Shown here: positions 21,001 to 32,500 of the stretch, in pieces
Position numbering within the stretch: position 1 is the stretch's first letter
How the letters are laid out: the number at the start of each line of letters is the position of its first letter
NCBI RefSeq assembly: GCF_042477335.2
Contig: NC_091250.1
Coordinates: 132,839,384 to 132,903,383 of the forward strand
Origin: Ovis canadensis
Taxonomy: Eukaryota > Chordata > Mammalia > Artiodactyla > Bovidae
Direction of reading: 5' to 3'
DNA length: 64,000 nucleotides
The notes under the pieces: model-generated
The model's database searches: none
What the model was told of the DNA's origin: nothing
Seen by the model: only the letters and a program-made list of their open reading frames with translations
Program-made: the position numbers and the translations under genes

Positions 21001-24000
21001 GGGTTTGGGCAGCAGAGGGGGCCGCCGGCCCCAGAGAGGCTGGTCCTCCCAGGCCTCAGCCCTGCAGGAAAGCAGAGGGCTGGCCTCAGTCTCCCCACCA
21101 GCCCAGAAGCACTCACGTCTCAGAGGCTGCCTTCTGGGCTGATACCTCCTGGCCCGGGACCACTCTGCTCGCCGGGCGTCCCTGTGGGAATGGCGAGCTG
21201 TGAGCCTGCGGCTCTGTGAGCCGGATGGGGTGGGGCGGTGCCCTGGCTGGTGATGCTGGGCCAGGGTGCATAGGTCCCCAGGCTTGGCCTCTGTGCCTGC
21301 CGGCCAGCACTTGGCCTTCTGTGCCAGCCCAGGTGGCTCCCAGTGCCCCGCTGGCCTTGGGGAGTGGGCAGCTGAAGACACAGGTGGCTCGGTGCCCGGC
21401 CGCCTTGGGAACAGAGGGTGGTCAGTCCCAGGGCCGGCTGCTGCTGCTCCGCTGGCCTGGCCCAGGGCTCTGGAAGGGGCCCAGCCCCTCCTGCTGGCTG
21501 GGCACCCTGGACATGGCAGCACCCCTCTGTCTCTTGGTCACCGGGGGTGAGTTTCCCCAGCTTCCAGTCAGCCGCTGCGCGCCTGCCCCAGCCCTCGCCT
21601 TCCTGCGGCCCAGACCCTCCCTGTGCCGTCTGCAAGGTCTCCGGACCCCCGGGCGGGGCCTGCACCCCCACGCCCTGGTGGTGGGCAGTGGAGTGAGTTC
21701 TGTCTCCGTTTCTCCAAACAGGTCCTCACACAACGAGCTCGAGAAGCACAGGTAAGCGGCCTCCCGCCCCCCCCCCCCGTGTGAACCCCCTGGCTCACCC
21801 CACCTCCCCTTCTGCCGCAGGGGTGTTGCAGCCACCCCTCACCCCCTCTCCCTGCCTTTTGCCCCCCGGCCTGGCTCGGCACAGTTCTGGGCGGGCCCTT
21901 GTCCGGGGAGTGCAGGCGGCTGGGCTCTGCTCCCCGGTTCTGCTAAGCCAGATGACGGAGCTGGGGCTCCAGGTCCTTCCTGCCCTTGGGAGCTCAGCCT
22001 GGGGGATCCAGAAGCAGGGGGTCTGTGTGGAGGGTCAGGGACTTGGGGTGGAGCCCTGTGTGCTGTGTGTCAGTGAGGGCCGGCTCCCTGGAGGAGGAGC
22101 CCATCTCTTCTTGGGTGTGCGAACCCTTCTGGGAGCAGCTTCTTAAACCTTTATGATGCTGCCCACCTACCAGGAAGGTTTGGCCCTCTCGGTCTGGGGG
22201 CCCCGGGCGCCTTGGGGCCTGACTTCCAAGGAGTTCCGAGTGGTCCTGTCCACTGGCGGTGGGGTGGGCGGCCAGGGCCTGGCCACGTGGGCCTGGTGGG
22301 AAGCTCTGCCCTGGGCAGGATCCGGGGGAGGCCTGCTTCATGCCCACCTGCTGGCCACAGAGCTGGGCCCGCTCTGGTCCTCCTCTGAGGAGCGTGGGGC
22401 CTGTGGTGAGGAGGGTAGCACGGTGGCCTAGAGAGGCTGCCTCCCCAGCCCCGATGAACTCCAGGCCCTGTGCCCTACGCTGGCCCTCCACTCCCTGGCT
22501 GGCGCCGGCCTGCGGTCCTGCTGCAGGCCTCCCTCTGCAGGGGAAGCAGGCCCAGCCAGGCTCGGCCTCTGGGACAGGTGTCCTTGTGACCGACCCCAGC
22601 AGGACCGACGGGGAGCCACGCGTGTGTCCAGGAGCCCCGGACTCCCCGGGGACGTGAGCGGTAGCTCTCTCCTGACCTTTGCTTTCATCTTCGGACGGGC
22701 CGGTTCTTCCCTGCTCTCTCGGCCTGGAGCGGGGTGGGGCTGGGGGTCTGCACGCGAGGTGGGCAGTCACAGCTCGCTCTGGAGCTCGGCTGGCTCTCCG
22801 TGTGTCCCCACCCCCGCGCCTACGCCCACAGCAGCATCAGCTTCCGCCCCCTGGGATCGGGGCCTCTGCTGGGCAGGCGCTGAGTGGGGACAGGACACCG
22901 TGTTCTCTGGAGGAGCTGCGCTTCCTGGATCGCTCCTGTGCATTTGGGGGGTTCCTGAGAGAGCCCGCCTGGCCCCGGGTGGCTCCCCAGCCAGAAGAGA
23001 CAGCCGGGCTTGACTGGGGCCTGGAGCCTGGGCCGGTGGGGTCGGGGGTGCCCTGGGGAAGGCTTCCTGGGGTGGTACCTGGAGAACAGCCCCCCAGCAC
23101 AGACAGAGGGGATGACGACGGAGGAGGAGGAGGCGGCGGACGAGGGCTGGCCTTTGACCCCTGCAAGCCACCCCTTGACCCTGGCCTTGGCTTCAGCCTC
23201 CTTCTCCCAGAGCCAGGCCTGAGGCTGGGCCCTTGGGGGCCCTTTTGAGACAGGGGTGGGGTGGTGGGCAGCCTGGGGTCTTCGTGTGCCCCCCTGCCCA
23301 GCCAAGCGCAGGGGCCTCTGTTCCTGGCTGGCCCGAAGGCAGGCGTGGTCAGCTCTGAGGAGCCCAGGGTCCTGGAGCTGGGGACCGTGTGGGGGACCTC
23401 AGCTGTGGCTCGGCCCATGGCTGCCTGGGGCTGGTGCCGGACGCGCTTGGCTGCTGGCCACAGGAAGGGCGGCCTGTTGTCCCCGGGAAGGCAGGAAGCA
23501 TCTGGGGGTCATCTTCCCTGGATGCTGGCTTCCCTGGAGGTGTGCCACCTCGGGCCAGTGGGCTTCCGCTTCCCAGACTTCTGAGCCAGCGGCCCCTCTA
23601 GCCCACCCAGCCTGCCCTGCTCCTCCTCTGTCGCCTCCGCAGAGACAGCAGGTCCGGCCAGCCTTCCAGGGCCAGAGCTCGGCTTCTGACCCCGGTGACT
23701 GGGCCGCAGTGGCTCAGCTCCCGGCTTTCGCTTTTGTAGGGGAGAGGGGGTCCTCGATACCCCGCAGTGGGGCAGTCCCCACCCGAAAGGCCAGCCTGGG
23801 GCCCTGGGTGGAGCCCTGCTCACCTCTGTCTCCCTAGGGTGGGTGTAGTTATCTGGCTCCTGGGCATGGGTCCCTGCATGGGCGGGCTGCAGGGCAGCTG
23901 CCCCCGTCTGCCTGGTGCAGCTCCACCAGGCCTTCTGCCCCCTCACGGCAGGCAGTGTAGGGAGACAGGGAGAGCGGGCTGCTTGTCCCCTGTCTCAGGC

Positions 24001-27000
24001 CCCGAGGGTCTGAGGGTCACTGTCCACGTCGCCTCTGCCCTGGAGCCAGGTCTGGGGCACTTCAGGCACTTCAGAGGGTGGCCACCCTATCCCTCGGGCC
24101 CGGGGCGCCTGGTGAAGAGCGGGGCTTTCAGAGACAAGCTGGTAGGGCCTGCGTCAGGGGCTGAGCTGTGGGCAGGAGCTGCCGTTAGCAGTAAGCAGTC
24201 GTGTGGGTCTGCCTGCCGGTCCACACTGGGTTCCTGCAGGAAGCGGCGGATGTTCAGAGCCGGGTGCAGCCGCAGGGCACTGGCGGAGGGCCTGGCTCTG
24301 TAGCAGCTCCTGAGGCGGGCTGGGCCTACCCCAGTGCTGCCCGGCTCCTTGGCACATCCCTCTGGCTCTGAGAGGTGGGGGGAGGCCCGCTGCCCACAGG
24401 GATAGACACTGGGGCCTGCCCAGGGCCCCACTGCTGGCCCTGTGGCCCAGCTGGATGCTCCCTGTCTGGGGGCTGGACAGTTCATCCTGAGTTGAGCATG
24501 GCGTGGCTGTAGCCAGCGGCTTCTCCTTGTCTCTTGAGAGACTTTTTTCTGACTTCTAAAGAACTCTGTTCGCGGACGTCATGGGCAAGCATGGACCCCA
24601 GCCCCCACGCCCCACCCCAGGGGCAGCATCCTGGGCAGCTGGGTGCCGAGCCTGCCGCCCTCTCCCACGTGGCCCTCAGGGATGGGAGCGGAACCTTGCC
24701 ACCCGCTATTTCGTAACTCGACTTTGTCCCTGACGCCTGCATGCAGTCTGCCTGTGTCCTGGGCGCCCACGGGGTGCTTCGTGATGGCTCTCCAGGAAGC
24801 GTAGACGGTACTGCTGTAGGGCTGGGTCGGGTCTTGTGGGTATGGAGGTGGAGATGGATTCATGGGGCCAAATTCTGCACGTAGAAATGCTGGTTGAGGG
24901 TTGAGCCGCCTTGGTGGCCCTTCAGAACTGCCACCTCACCAAGGAGGCCGTGAGTGCCCTCTGGGCAGCCCAACAGCGAGTCCCGCCTTTTCTACTTCAG
25001 CCCACATCAGCACCTCCTGGGCGAGTCCTCTCTAGGCCGCGGTGAGGCGGTGTCGGTTTTGCTAGGTCGGCCGCTCACGCCCTGCAGCTTGCCTGTGTGT
25101 GCCCTCCGCCTGTTTTTGCGCAAGGCGCTCCTCTTTTGGTCTTGGACGTGTGCGAGCTGAAGACGCCACCGACACTAACTGCTTGTCTCGTGTGTGCACT
25201 GCAGATGTCCTCCCGCTGCTACTTGTCTTTCACCTGTGTTTTTTCTTCCTTGTGCAAATGTGTCTTTCCTTGATTGTAAAAGTGATATGTGGCTTTTTAA
25301 CACAGAGAACCTGGAAGATAGAAAAGGACGCACAAAACCACGTCACGTGGAGACGCGTGCTTCCTGCTCTCCTCTCTGTCCTGTGGAGTCTCTCGTGTGC
25401 GGTTACCGCTCTATTTTTCGGCTGTTTCTTGGGTCGCTTGTCACACAGGCTGCTCTGTCTGCTGACACGCCCACTCTGCTCGTGGCATGGAAACGTGGAG
25501 TACCCTCAGATGACGTGGTTGTCTCTGGGTGGCAGAACATGGGGGGTCCTTTTCATTCACTTTTTTTCCTTTGGATTTGCACCTTCTGGTTTTCCACAAA
25601 AGATCACCTACTGCGTGTGTACTCAGATGGTGGATTGTAAGCGTGGCCATTTGCCTGAGTGGACGGGGAGCCCCACTCGTGAGCTGGCTGCAGGTGGCAG
25701 GTCAGGAGGCCCCAGGGGTCTCACAAGCGGTGCTTGTGCATGAAGCTGTTCACTGGGGCCTGAGGCTGTCGGGCTGTAGGCCTGCTGCGGGCCCCTCTCA
25801 CAGCTCCGGTGCCCACGGCCCTGCTCCGGGCGGCCTGGGGACTGAGCTCAGCCTCGGTCCCGCGTTCTGGATGTTCTTTCTAAGGTCAAGCTCGAGTTCA
25901 CCTGGGGAACTTCAGGCCCTGCTGCCTGGGGCTGGGGTGCCGGCTGGCAAGGGGCTGGTCTGCAGGGCGGTGCTGTGTGGCCGTGGGTGACGCCCCGGCA
26001 GCTGGGCCAGCACTGCCCCCATGAGGTGGGGCTGTTACCACGGTGGCGGGGGGACTCCTGCGCCCTCTGTCTCTGCACTTCGGGGCCCCTCTCTGTCCAA
26101 GGGACATGGCCGTCGTGGCCCACTTTCCTTCCAGAGTCTGAGGGAGACTGGCTTTGGAACGAGGGCGTTGAAAGGTGGAGCTGCCAGGGTTGGCGCCTGA
26201 GGAGGGGGTCGTGTGTGCTGGGTCTGACGATGGCAGGGCCTGGCTGGGGCTGGGCGTACCTGCCCTCGTCCCTCTCCTGAGAGTGTCGGCTGAGCGGGCA
26301 GCTTGGTTTGAAAACCACTTGGTGGCCTGCATGGCCTCCAGTGGGCACGTGGACATAGCAGAGGCCCCACCCATCAGCGTGTTTTGAGGGTGAGCCTGGC
26401 CGCCCGCCCCCAAAGAGAGGAGCTGGGGAAGAAGGGCGCTTCCAGGTCACGGCTCCTCGCCCGAGGCCTCAGCCTGGGCGGATGCTGTTGGGTCTTAGGG
26501 TTTCGTGAGGAGACTGCGTTCGCCTGCGTGGACACAGGGCCAGCATCTAGGGCAAGGCAGTTTCTGAAGGGTCCCGGACGCGGGTGGGGGGCTTGTCCGT
26601 GGCCTTCCCCGATGCAGATGGACTCACGTTGCCATGGTGATGAGAGTGCCCAGGGAGCACCCTGTGCTTGGCGAGGCGGGGGTGGAGAGCTCGTCAGGGG
26701 CGTCCTGGCTTCTCCTCCGAGTTGTCTCCATGAGGCTTCTGGGCTCCACCGTGGAACGAGGGGACAGCAGGGGAGCCAGGGCTCTCGGAGCCTGGTGGCA
26801 GCACTGGGGCCCCAAGGGCCGTGCTGGCCCCCCTCCACTGGGGCTTCTGGCGGGCCGTGGGTGCCAGGGGCTGGGGGCGCTGCCAGCTGGGCTGGGAGAG
26901 GCACCCAGAAGCGGCCCTGGGCAGGCAGGTCTGTGCAGAAATCTGCTGGCCCCCCAACCCCCTTGTCCCCTGAGCCCTCAGTCTGTTCCGCTGACCTGCC

Positions 27001-28442
27001 CCACGGGCCGAGCTGCCTCTGCTTGACCCGTCATGTCTTTGGGTCTTTTAGACGAGCCAAACTTCGGCTCTACCTGGAGCAGCTCAAGCAGCTGGTGCCC
27101 CTGGGCCCGGACAGCACCCGCCACACCACGCTGAGCCTCCTGAAGCGCGCTAAGATGCACATCAAGGTGAGCAAGGTGCCTCCTCGCGGCCCCGCCACCC
27201 TGGGGAGGGGCCCTGGGGCCTGAGGATGGGCTGTGGGCCGCCCGGCAGGGGCTCCACGGGGGCTCGTGGTCTCTGGTGGGTGAGGAGCTCAGCCGTGGCG
27301 GGTGCAGGTTGGGTTCTGTGGGGCGTGGGTTGGGGGGTGGGCTGTAGATTGCCCCCTAAGGCCCTGGCGTGGGAAGAGGCTCTGGCAGGTATAGGGGTTG
27401 GTCTCCAGGAGCTGGCACTGGGGTGTGGACTGAGTGAGACGTTGCCAGGGGCTGGCCCTCGAGGCCTTAAGACTGCATGCCTTAGGATGGGGGACCTTGA
27501 GGTGGGTGGGTTCAGTCCTTCCACAGGGGCCCCAGATGGTGTGGGTGTGAGCTCCCCCATGCAGGGTCTCGAGGGGACTCAGCTGGTGCCCCGGGGCCCT
27601 CACAGAGAGGCCGCGGCTCTGTGCCCTGGGAGGTGTGCAGAGGGCAGGCGGGCATGCGGCCGCCAGATTGTGCAGGCAGGCTGTCGTCTGAGTTGCAGTG
27701 CCAGGCCAGGGCTGGGTGGCGCTGTCCCAGGCTCCAGGCCCGCTCGTGACTTGGTTTGGTCAAGCTGGCTGGTGGCTGTGGGCCTTCTAGAGGTGGTCAG
27801 CAGACGCAGAGCAAAGGGCTGGGGCTGGGGGCTGGGGGTGGGGGGCGGTGAGGAGGTGTGCATCAGGCCTTTGGGTCTGCCCAGGCTGGCTGCCCTGGGG
27901 CACACTCCCCACCCCCAGGCTCATAGCTCGGCCCCGCCCCCCCCAGAAACTGGAGGAGCAGGACCGGCGGGCGCTGAGCATCAAGGAGCAGCTGCAGCGG
28001 GAGCACCGCTTCCTGAAGCGGCGCTTGGAGCAGCTGTCGGCGCAGAGCCTGGAGCGCGTGCGCACGGACAGCACGGGCTCCGCCGTCTCCACCGACGACT
28101 CGGAGCAAGGTGGGCCTGGGCTGGGGGGCTGGCCGGCTGGCAGCTGCGGGGTGGGGGTGGCGCTTACTCGAGGTGTGGCCCCCCGGGATGGGATGAGGAA
28201 GCTAGGCCGGGTGCCCCGAGGGTCAGGGACAGTGGAGGGCCCTTCGGGGGCCCGGCGGTGACCCGCCCCGTCCGTTCTCCGCAGAAGTGGACGTCGAGGG
28301 CATGGAGTTTGGCCCCGGCGAGCTGGACAGTGTGGGCAGCAGCAGTGATGTGGACGACCACTACAGCCTGCGGGGCGGCGGCTGCAGCCACGGCAGCTTC
28401 GGGCCCCCCTGCAGGCGGCCCGGCCGCCCTGGCCTCTCGTAG
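17982..28442 (+). CDS. MXD4: MXD4 (MAD4), complete: MAX dimerisation protein 4
   Basis: MXD4 is a nuclear bHLH-leucine zipper repressor that pairs with MAX, binds CACGTG and recruits SIN3 to oppose MYC. Six coding exons (17982-18045, 18137-18236, 21722-21751, 27052-27166, 27947-28109, 28285-28442) join in frame to 630 nt, or 209 aa, the same length as I recall for human. Residues about 6-20 ([15 protein letters not shown]) are the SIN3-interaction helix. The basic region has H58, E62 and R66, the class B pattern for CACGTG. The helix-loop-helix runs to about residue 104. The zipper heptads are L105, A112, L119, L126 and L133. The C-terminus is acidic and serine-rich. The ATG at 17982 is chosen because it starts the conserved [16 protein letters not shown]. 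Introns 2 and 3 are GC-rich. Confidence 0.98.
18137..18236 (+). CDS. MXD4: MXD4 coding exon 2
   Basis: The acceptor is CTGTCCGCAG and the donor is AACAG|GTACCG. It encodes [20 protein letters not shown] and then [13 protein letters not shown]. Human has REKT where this copy reads RKKT, by recall. Confidence 0.97.
18237..21721. other. MXD4 intron 2
   Basis: This 3.5-kb GC-rich intron has no recognised SINE or LINE and no exon-like peptide. Long open frames are present on both strands, but they reflect high GC content. Confidence 0.6.
21722..21751 (+). CDS. MXD4: MXD4 coding exon 3, 30-bp microexon of the basic region
   Basis: This exon is only 30 nt, with acceptor TCTCCAAACAG and donor CACAG|GTAAGC. 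It encodes SSHNELEKH with split codons at both ends, so it supplies H58 and E62 of the DNA-contacting basic region. It matches the known MXD family exon layout. Confidence 0.96.
21752..27051. other. MXD4 intron 3
   Basis: This 5.3-kb intron is mostly GC-rich. A less GC-rich patch at about 25100-25640 resembles an old degraded interspersed repeat (AAAGTGATATGTGGC, ACAGAGAACCTGGAAG), which I cannot assign. No coding feature is seen. Confidence 0.55.
27052..27166 (+). CDS. MXD4: MXD4 coding exon 4, helix-loop-helix
   Basis: The acceptor is GGGTCTTTTAG and the donor is ATCAAG|GTGAGC. It encodes [20 protein letters not shown], then [19 protein letters not shown]. That covers the end of the basic region, helix 1, the loop and helix 2. 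Confidence 0.97.
27947..28109 (+). CDS. MXD4: MXD4 coding exon 5, leucine zipper
   Basis: The acceptor follows a C-only tract ending CCCCAG, and the donor is GCAAG|GTGGGC. It encodes [17 protein letters not shown], then the zipper end [11 protein letters not shown] and the conserved [18 protein letters not shown] region. Confidence 0.97.
28285..28442 (+). CDS. MXD4: MXD4 coding exon 6 and stop
   Basis: The acceptor is TTCTCCGCAG. It encodes [18 protein letters not shown] and a serine- and glycine-rich tail ending GRPGLS, then TAG at 28440-28442. The last 25 residues diverge most from human. Confidence 0.96.
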
Positions 28443-28714
28443 GCGCTGCCCTCCCCGCTCCTCGGCCCGTCCGCCCGCCCGGCCGAGCGCATCGACCCTC
28501 TGGTCCTTGAAGCCTCTCCACGGGCCCACTGCTGTGCCATTCTGGAAGCTCTGCCGCCGCCTGGGCTGCCCGCCTGCCGGTCAGGGCCCGCCGTGCCGCC
28601 CGCTCCTCCCACCCGGGCAGGGACCCCTTCGGGAGGCCGGGCCCAGCTCCCACATCCGGGAGTCCAGCATAGCCGCCCACCGCGTGTTCTCAGATACCCA
28701 GTCATTCCAGAAGT

Positions 28715-28720
28715 ATTAAA
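28715..28720 (+). terminator. MXD4: Candidate proximal MXD4 poly(A) signal ATTAAA
   Basis: ATTAAA is followed by a T/G-containing stretch (TGTCATTGCTGC). It is 273 nt after the stop. Use of this site would leave the microRNA hairpin out of the mRNA. Confidence 0.5.
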
Positions 28721-28811
28721 TGTCATTGCTGCAAACCTCGGCGGGCGCCGTGTGAGGGGCTTAATGACCACCACGGGGAGCTCAGACCCCAACCCCGGAT
28801 CCCAGCAGAAA

Positions 28812-28876
28812 GGAGTGGACCGAGGAAGGAAGCGTGGCTCTTCGTCCATCCGTCCATCTGTCTGTTGGTCCACGTA
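28812..28876 (+). ncRNA. MIR4800: Candidate mir-4800 orthologue in the MXD4 3' UTR
   Basis: Positions 28814-28832 read AGTGGACCGAGGAAGGAAG, which agrees with human miR-4800-5p as I recall it. Positions 28847-28873 (CATCCGTCC..CTGTCTG..GTCCAC) agree with the 3p arm apart from small changes, including about three extra bases near its 3' end. GTGGACC at 28815-28821 pairs exactly with GGTCCAC at 28867-28873 to close the hairpin. The inner arms are purine-rich against pyrimidine-rich with G.U pairs. Human mir-4800 also lies in MXD4. The match rests on memory of the mature sequences. Confidence 0.75.
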
Positions 28877-31504
28877 GGCTCCTGAGGCGTGGACGGAGGG
28901 ATCCGTGAAGGGCGGGACTCGGGTGAGCACCCTGGGACCGTGGGTGGGCGGCAGCCTTTGCACCTGCAGGCGTCAGGAGCCAGGGCTGGGCTTCCGGGGG
29001 GGCTGCCAGGCTACCCCACCCCGATTTGGGCGGCTTCTGCTCTGTTCTTAGGACCCTCAGATGTGCACACGCACGCACCTAGGCACACACGCCTGCTCGC
29101 ACACACATGCAGACACAGGTGGTCACGACCCTGAGGGCGCACGTCCCGGGGCCTTCAGGGGTCAGTTGGGCAAATGCCAGCCCCTGGCCTGTGCCTGGTC
29201 CCCCCTCCCACCCCCAGCCCACCTGCCCAGACTGCACAGGGCAGGCACTCCTCCCATCGGGGGCTGGGAGTCGAAACCACTGGGTCCTCAGAGGCTCTCT
29301 CACCTCACTTTAAAACACCACCAAGCAAAATGTTGCTGCATTTCCCAGGGGCCCAGAACAGGGCTCCTGGGAGAGAAGCTTTTCCCCCAAAACGAAGGAG
29401 AAACACTTTTAAAGAGAAAGCGCTCTGCTGACTCGGCCGCTGTCGCTGTGTGCCGCCTATTTCCTGTACGAGATTTTTTCTACTCTATTTTCCTAGCCGT
29501 TATCGCGTCCTTGTTTGCTGAGGGGTGGGAGCGACCCAGCGTCTCAGGGACTCGTCCGTCACCGTCGTCCAAGTGTGCCTTGTGCCCCGTGTCTGGCCCC
29601 ACCCCGACCGCCACCACCAGCATCTCCCGCGTGGCTCACGGGACGCCCCCAGGTGCCCTCCTGGCCCTCTCCCCGCAGCCAAGCCCCCTAGGAGCGAGAC
29701 TGCCTGGCCAGGTTGGCCTGGGGGCTGTGCGGCAGCAGGGTTCTGTTCTGTCTCCCAGCGGGAGGGGCTGTGACCTGTGGTCCTCCTGACCCCCCTCCCC
29801 CGCTGCGCAGTCTGACCTCCTAGGGTCTGGGGTGGGGGGGCGCTGCTAACCCGAAAAGTAGGTTCCTTCCTGTACCCAGCTTGAAGCCTCCCTTCTCCCC
29901 ACCCTGAGCAAGGACTCCGGACGTCAGACACTGGCAGCTTCTGAAGACAAGCGTTCACCCTGCGTGGACAGGCCTGGGCATTAGGAGGCTTCTCCTGGCC
30001 TTTTGTCCCCAAGGCGTCGTCCCCGGGGACCACACAGCAATATTTGGGTGGGGGGCTGTGGGCCGACTCACAGTAGTGTCTGCCCCTCTGTCTTGTGCGT
30101 TGTAGCCAATTTCCAGATTGCGGCGGGGAGGGGGTGGGGAACTGGGTCTACCCCAGAAGGGTGGCCTGCTGAGGCACAAAGGGGTCCTAGGAGACAACTC
30201 TGGCGCAGAACCTGCCCCCCAGGGGCCTGGGAGGGTGGTGGGGAGCAGGCTCGAGGTGGGGCCGTGCAGGCGGCTGGGGCACTGCTCCATGTCATGGCAG
30301 TTGCAAGGCAAGCTGTGCTGTTGGCGCCTCCTACCAGCTCCTCTCGGGCCCAGCGTGGCCAGAGGGGCTTCCCGTCTGCCTGAGCTCATCCACTGAGCGT
30401 TCCTCGCAAGGACCCCACACCCTCGGAGCAGGGCAGGATCACCCACAGTTAAGAGCCTTCCCTAGGACATGCACCTGCAGGCCCCTGGGGAGCTCTGTGT
30501 TCTGAATTCTAGAGCATCAGTTCTCCAGCCACCCCCATCTTCACCCGCTACCCCCAGGAAATGTTCTGCTCTGGCCGGCAGAGTTCTCCCCAGGTGACCA
30601 TGGCGGCCTCAGCTGACCTTCCTGGCCGGGAGACGCTCAGCCTGTGACTTTGCAGGCCGTGGTTCCCCCGAGGACGAGGGGGTGGGCGGGTTGGCCTCAC
30701 TGGCCACCCAGGTGTGCTGGGGCCCCAGATATCACTCCTCGCCACTGGCAGATGCCAGTGAGGGTCTGTGCTGGAGCTGCTCACGTGCCCTCCCCTCCCC
30801 GGCCTCCTGCGCTGGTGGCCGGAGGGGCCACAGGGTCGCTAAGAGCAAGCCTGAGTGTCTTGGGGTCTGCAGAAAGCAACTGGGACCAGAACAGGGCCCG
30901 CGGCGGGGCTTGCCTGCACCCTTCCTCCGTTTGCCCTCATGCCCACGTGGCTCTTGGTGTCTGAGATCCTGGAAGCCTGGGCTCGGGTTTGGCGTGAGGC
31001 AGCCCCCGTGCCTCGTCCCAGGCTCCACTGGCTGGGGAGGCCGTAGGAAGGCCCCCCCCCCCCCCACTGGTGCGTCCCTGGCCGTCCCCATGCAGGGCGG
31101 GTCTTGAAGCGTGGTGCCCAGCTCACTTCCCTGGCGACGGGGCTGTGCGCCTGCCTGGCTTCGGTCTTGAAGGCCCCCGTCTCCTGTGGGGCTCTGGGCA
31201 ACCCCATGTGCTGGGTGAGGCAGGCTTCCCCCTCTTGCCCACCCCCGTCTCTTGCGGGGCCAGCTCACCCGGGCCCCCCCACTGCATGCATGCAGGACTC
31301 TGACCCCACACCTACCCAGCCATGTCTTGAACACAGGGCAGGTTCCGCGCCAGAGTAGGGGATCAGGGGATGCCGCCTGGGGGCCTGGTGCTGGCCGAGT
31401 GGGCATGCAACAAGATCGTGGCTGGAAAGAGAGGGCCGCCCCCAGCCTGTTCACCAGGAGGTGTTCACCGGGAGGGACTGTGCTGTGCCGTTCTGTCTCT
31501 GTAA

Positions 31505-31514
31505 CATAAATACA
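31505..31514 (+). terminator. MXD4: Candidate distal MXD4 poly(A) signal (CATAAA/AATACA)
   Basis: TGTAACATAAATACAG has two overlapping variant hexamers and is followed by a TTTTAAG stretch and GTCTTCC. The sequence loses 3' UTR character after this point. There is no canonical AATAAA. Confidence 0.5.
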
Positions 31515-32374
31515 GATTTTAAGCCTCGCCTCTGTCTTCCCGTTCTTTCCGTCCCTGTGTTGGGCTTCCCTCCCCAGTGCCCTGGGCGGCCTCGGCGGTC
31601 CTCACCACCGTATCGGGAGCCTCGGCTTTCTGGGAGACCCTGCAGACCACGGGCCTCCCCTTCTTAGGAGCCGGCCTCTGGGACCAGCGTCAGAGCTGCC
31701 TCCCTGGACGTCCCCTGGAGGTGAAGGTGGGGCTGAGGTGGAAGCCATCCCCCTGCCATCCTGGGTCTGTTTGCCAGGCGGGAGGTCTTGCTGCCAGCCT
31801 CAGACTCAGCCCCTGGGGCTGGGGCACTGCCCAGGGACAGGGGGGCCCTCAGGGCGTCCCGGGCCGGCCAGCTGAGCGTTGCCGGCGCCTCAGCCACCGC
31901 CGTGTCATGTGCCCTTCGCGCATGGCGGCCACTGGCTCAGGGCAGCTCTGGGAGAAGCCCCGGGACCTGGCCTTGGTGTCTCCAGAACGCCCTGTTGTGC
32001 AGGTGGGGGTGTGAGGCCCCAGGGGTGGAGAGCTGGGGTGGGGCTTTCCTGGGAACCAGCCTGCGATCCCGGCTGGCCGCAGCCCAGTGAGGTGGCTCCC
32101 TGAGGTCTGCGGGCAGGTGAGGGGCGCCTGCGGGAGGGGATTTGGAGGGACCCCTGGGGACTCTGAGTTCCTCCTCCGTCCCCCAGCAGAAAGCAGTACT
32201 CCAGCCTCTTGTACTGGGCAAGTCCCTGGGGGCACCTCTAGGAGAGAAGAGAACCCTGCCAGAAACACAGCTGGGGCCTTGAGCCACCAGCACTTGGGCT
32301 TGAATGAGAATGCGGATATCTGAATTCCAACTGTTACTATGAGTTTAAATCACTACCACTTTAAAAAAAAAATT

Positions 32375-32500
32375 CTTAATTTTTTTGGCTGAGCCACACA
32401 GCATGTGGGATCTTAGTTCCCCAACTAGAGACTGAACCCGTTCCCCCGGAGTGGGAAGTGTGGTCCTAACCACAGGGCCACTGGGAAGGCCTTCCACCTC
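32375..32500 (-). mobile_element. CHR-type SINE fragment, antisense
   Basis: GCCACACAGCATGTGGGATC and TTAGTTCCCCAACTAGAGAC, followed by CACAGGGCCACTGGGAAGGC, is the reverse complement of the CHR tRNA-like head. Confidence 0.75.

Larger units (their letters stand above)
28443..31525 (+). other. MXD4: MXD4 long 3' UTR (end inferred)
   Basis: About 3.1 kb of non-coding sequence follows the MXD4 stop. Two 3' end options are visible: ATTAAA at 28715 and CATAAA/AATACA at 31505-31514. The longer form fits the long human MXD4 mRNA as I recall it. It includes a candidate microRNA hairpin near 28.8 kb, a more AT-rich patch at 29310-29520 and a poly-C run near 31052. Confidence 0.6.

Noticed and set aside
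20518-21522. 334-codon minus-strand frame in MXD4 intron 2
   Set aside because: No conserved motif or family resemblance is visible. High GC content explains its length.
25099-25743. 214-codon open frame with hydrophobic stretches in MXD4 intron 3
   Set aside because: It looks membrane-like only because the T-rich sequence encodes F, L and C. No start context, splice partner or family match is seen, and an old repeat is more likely.
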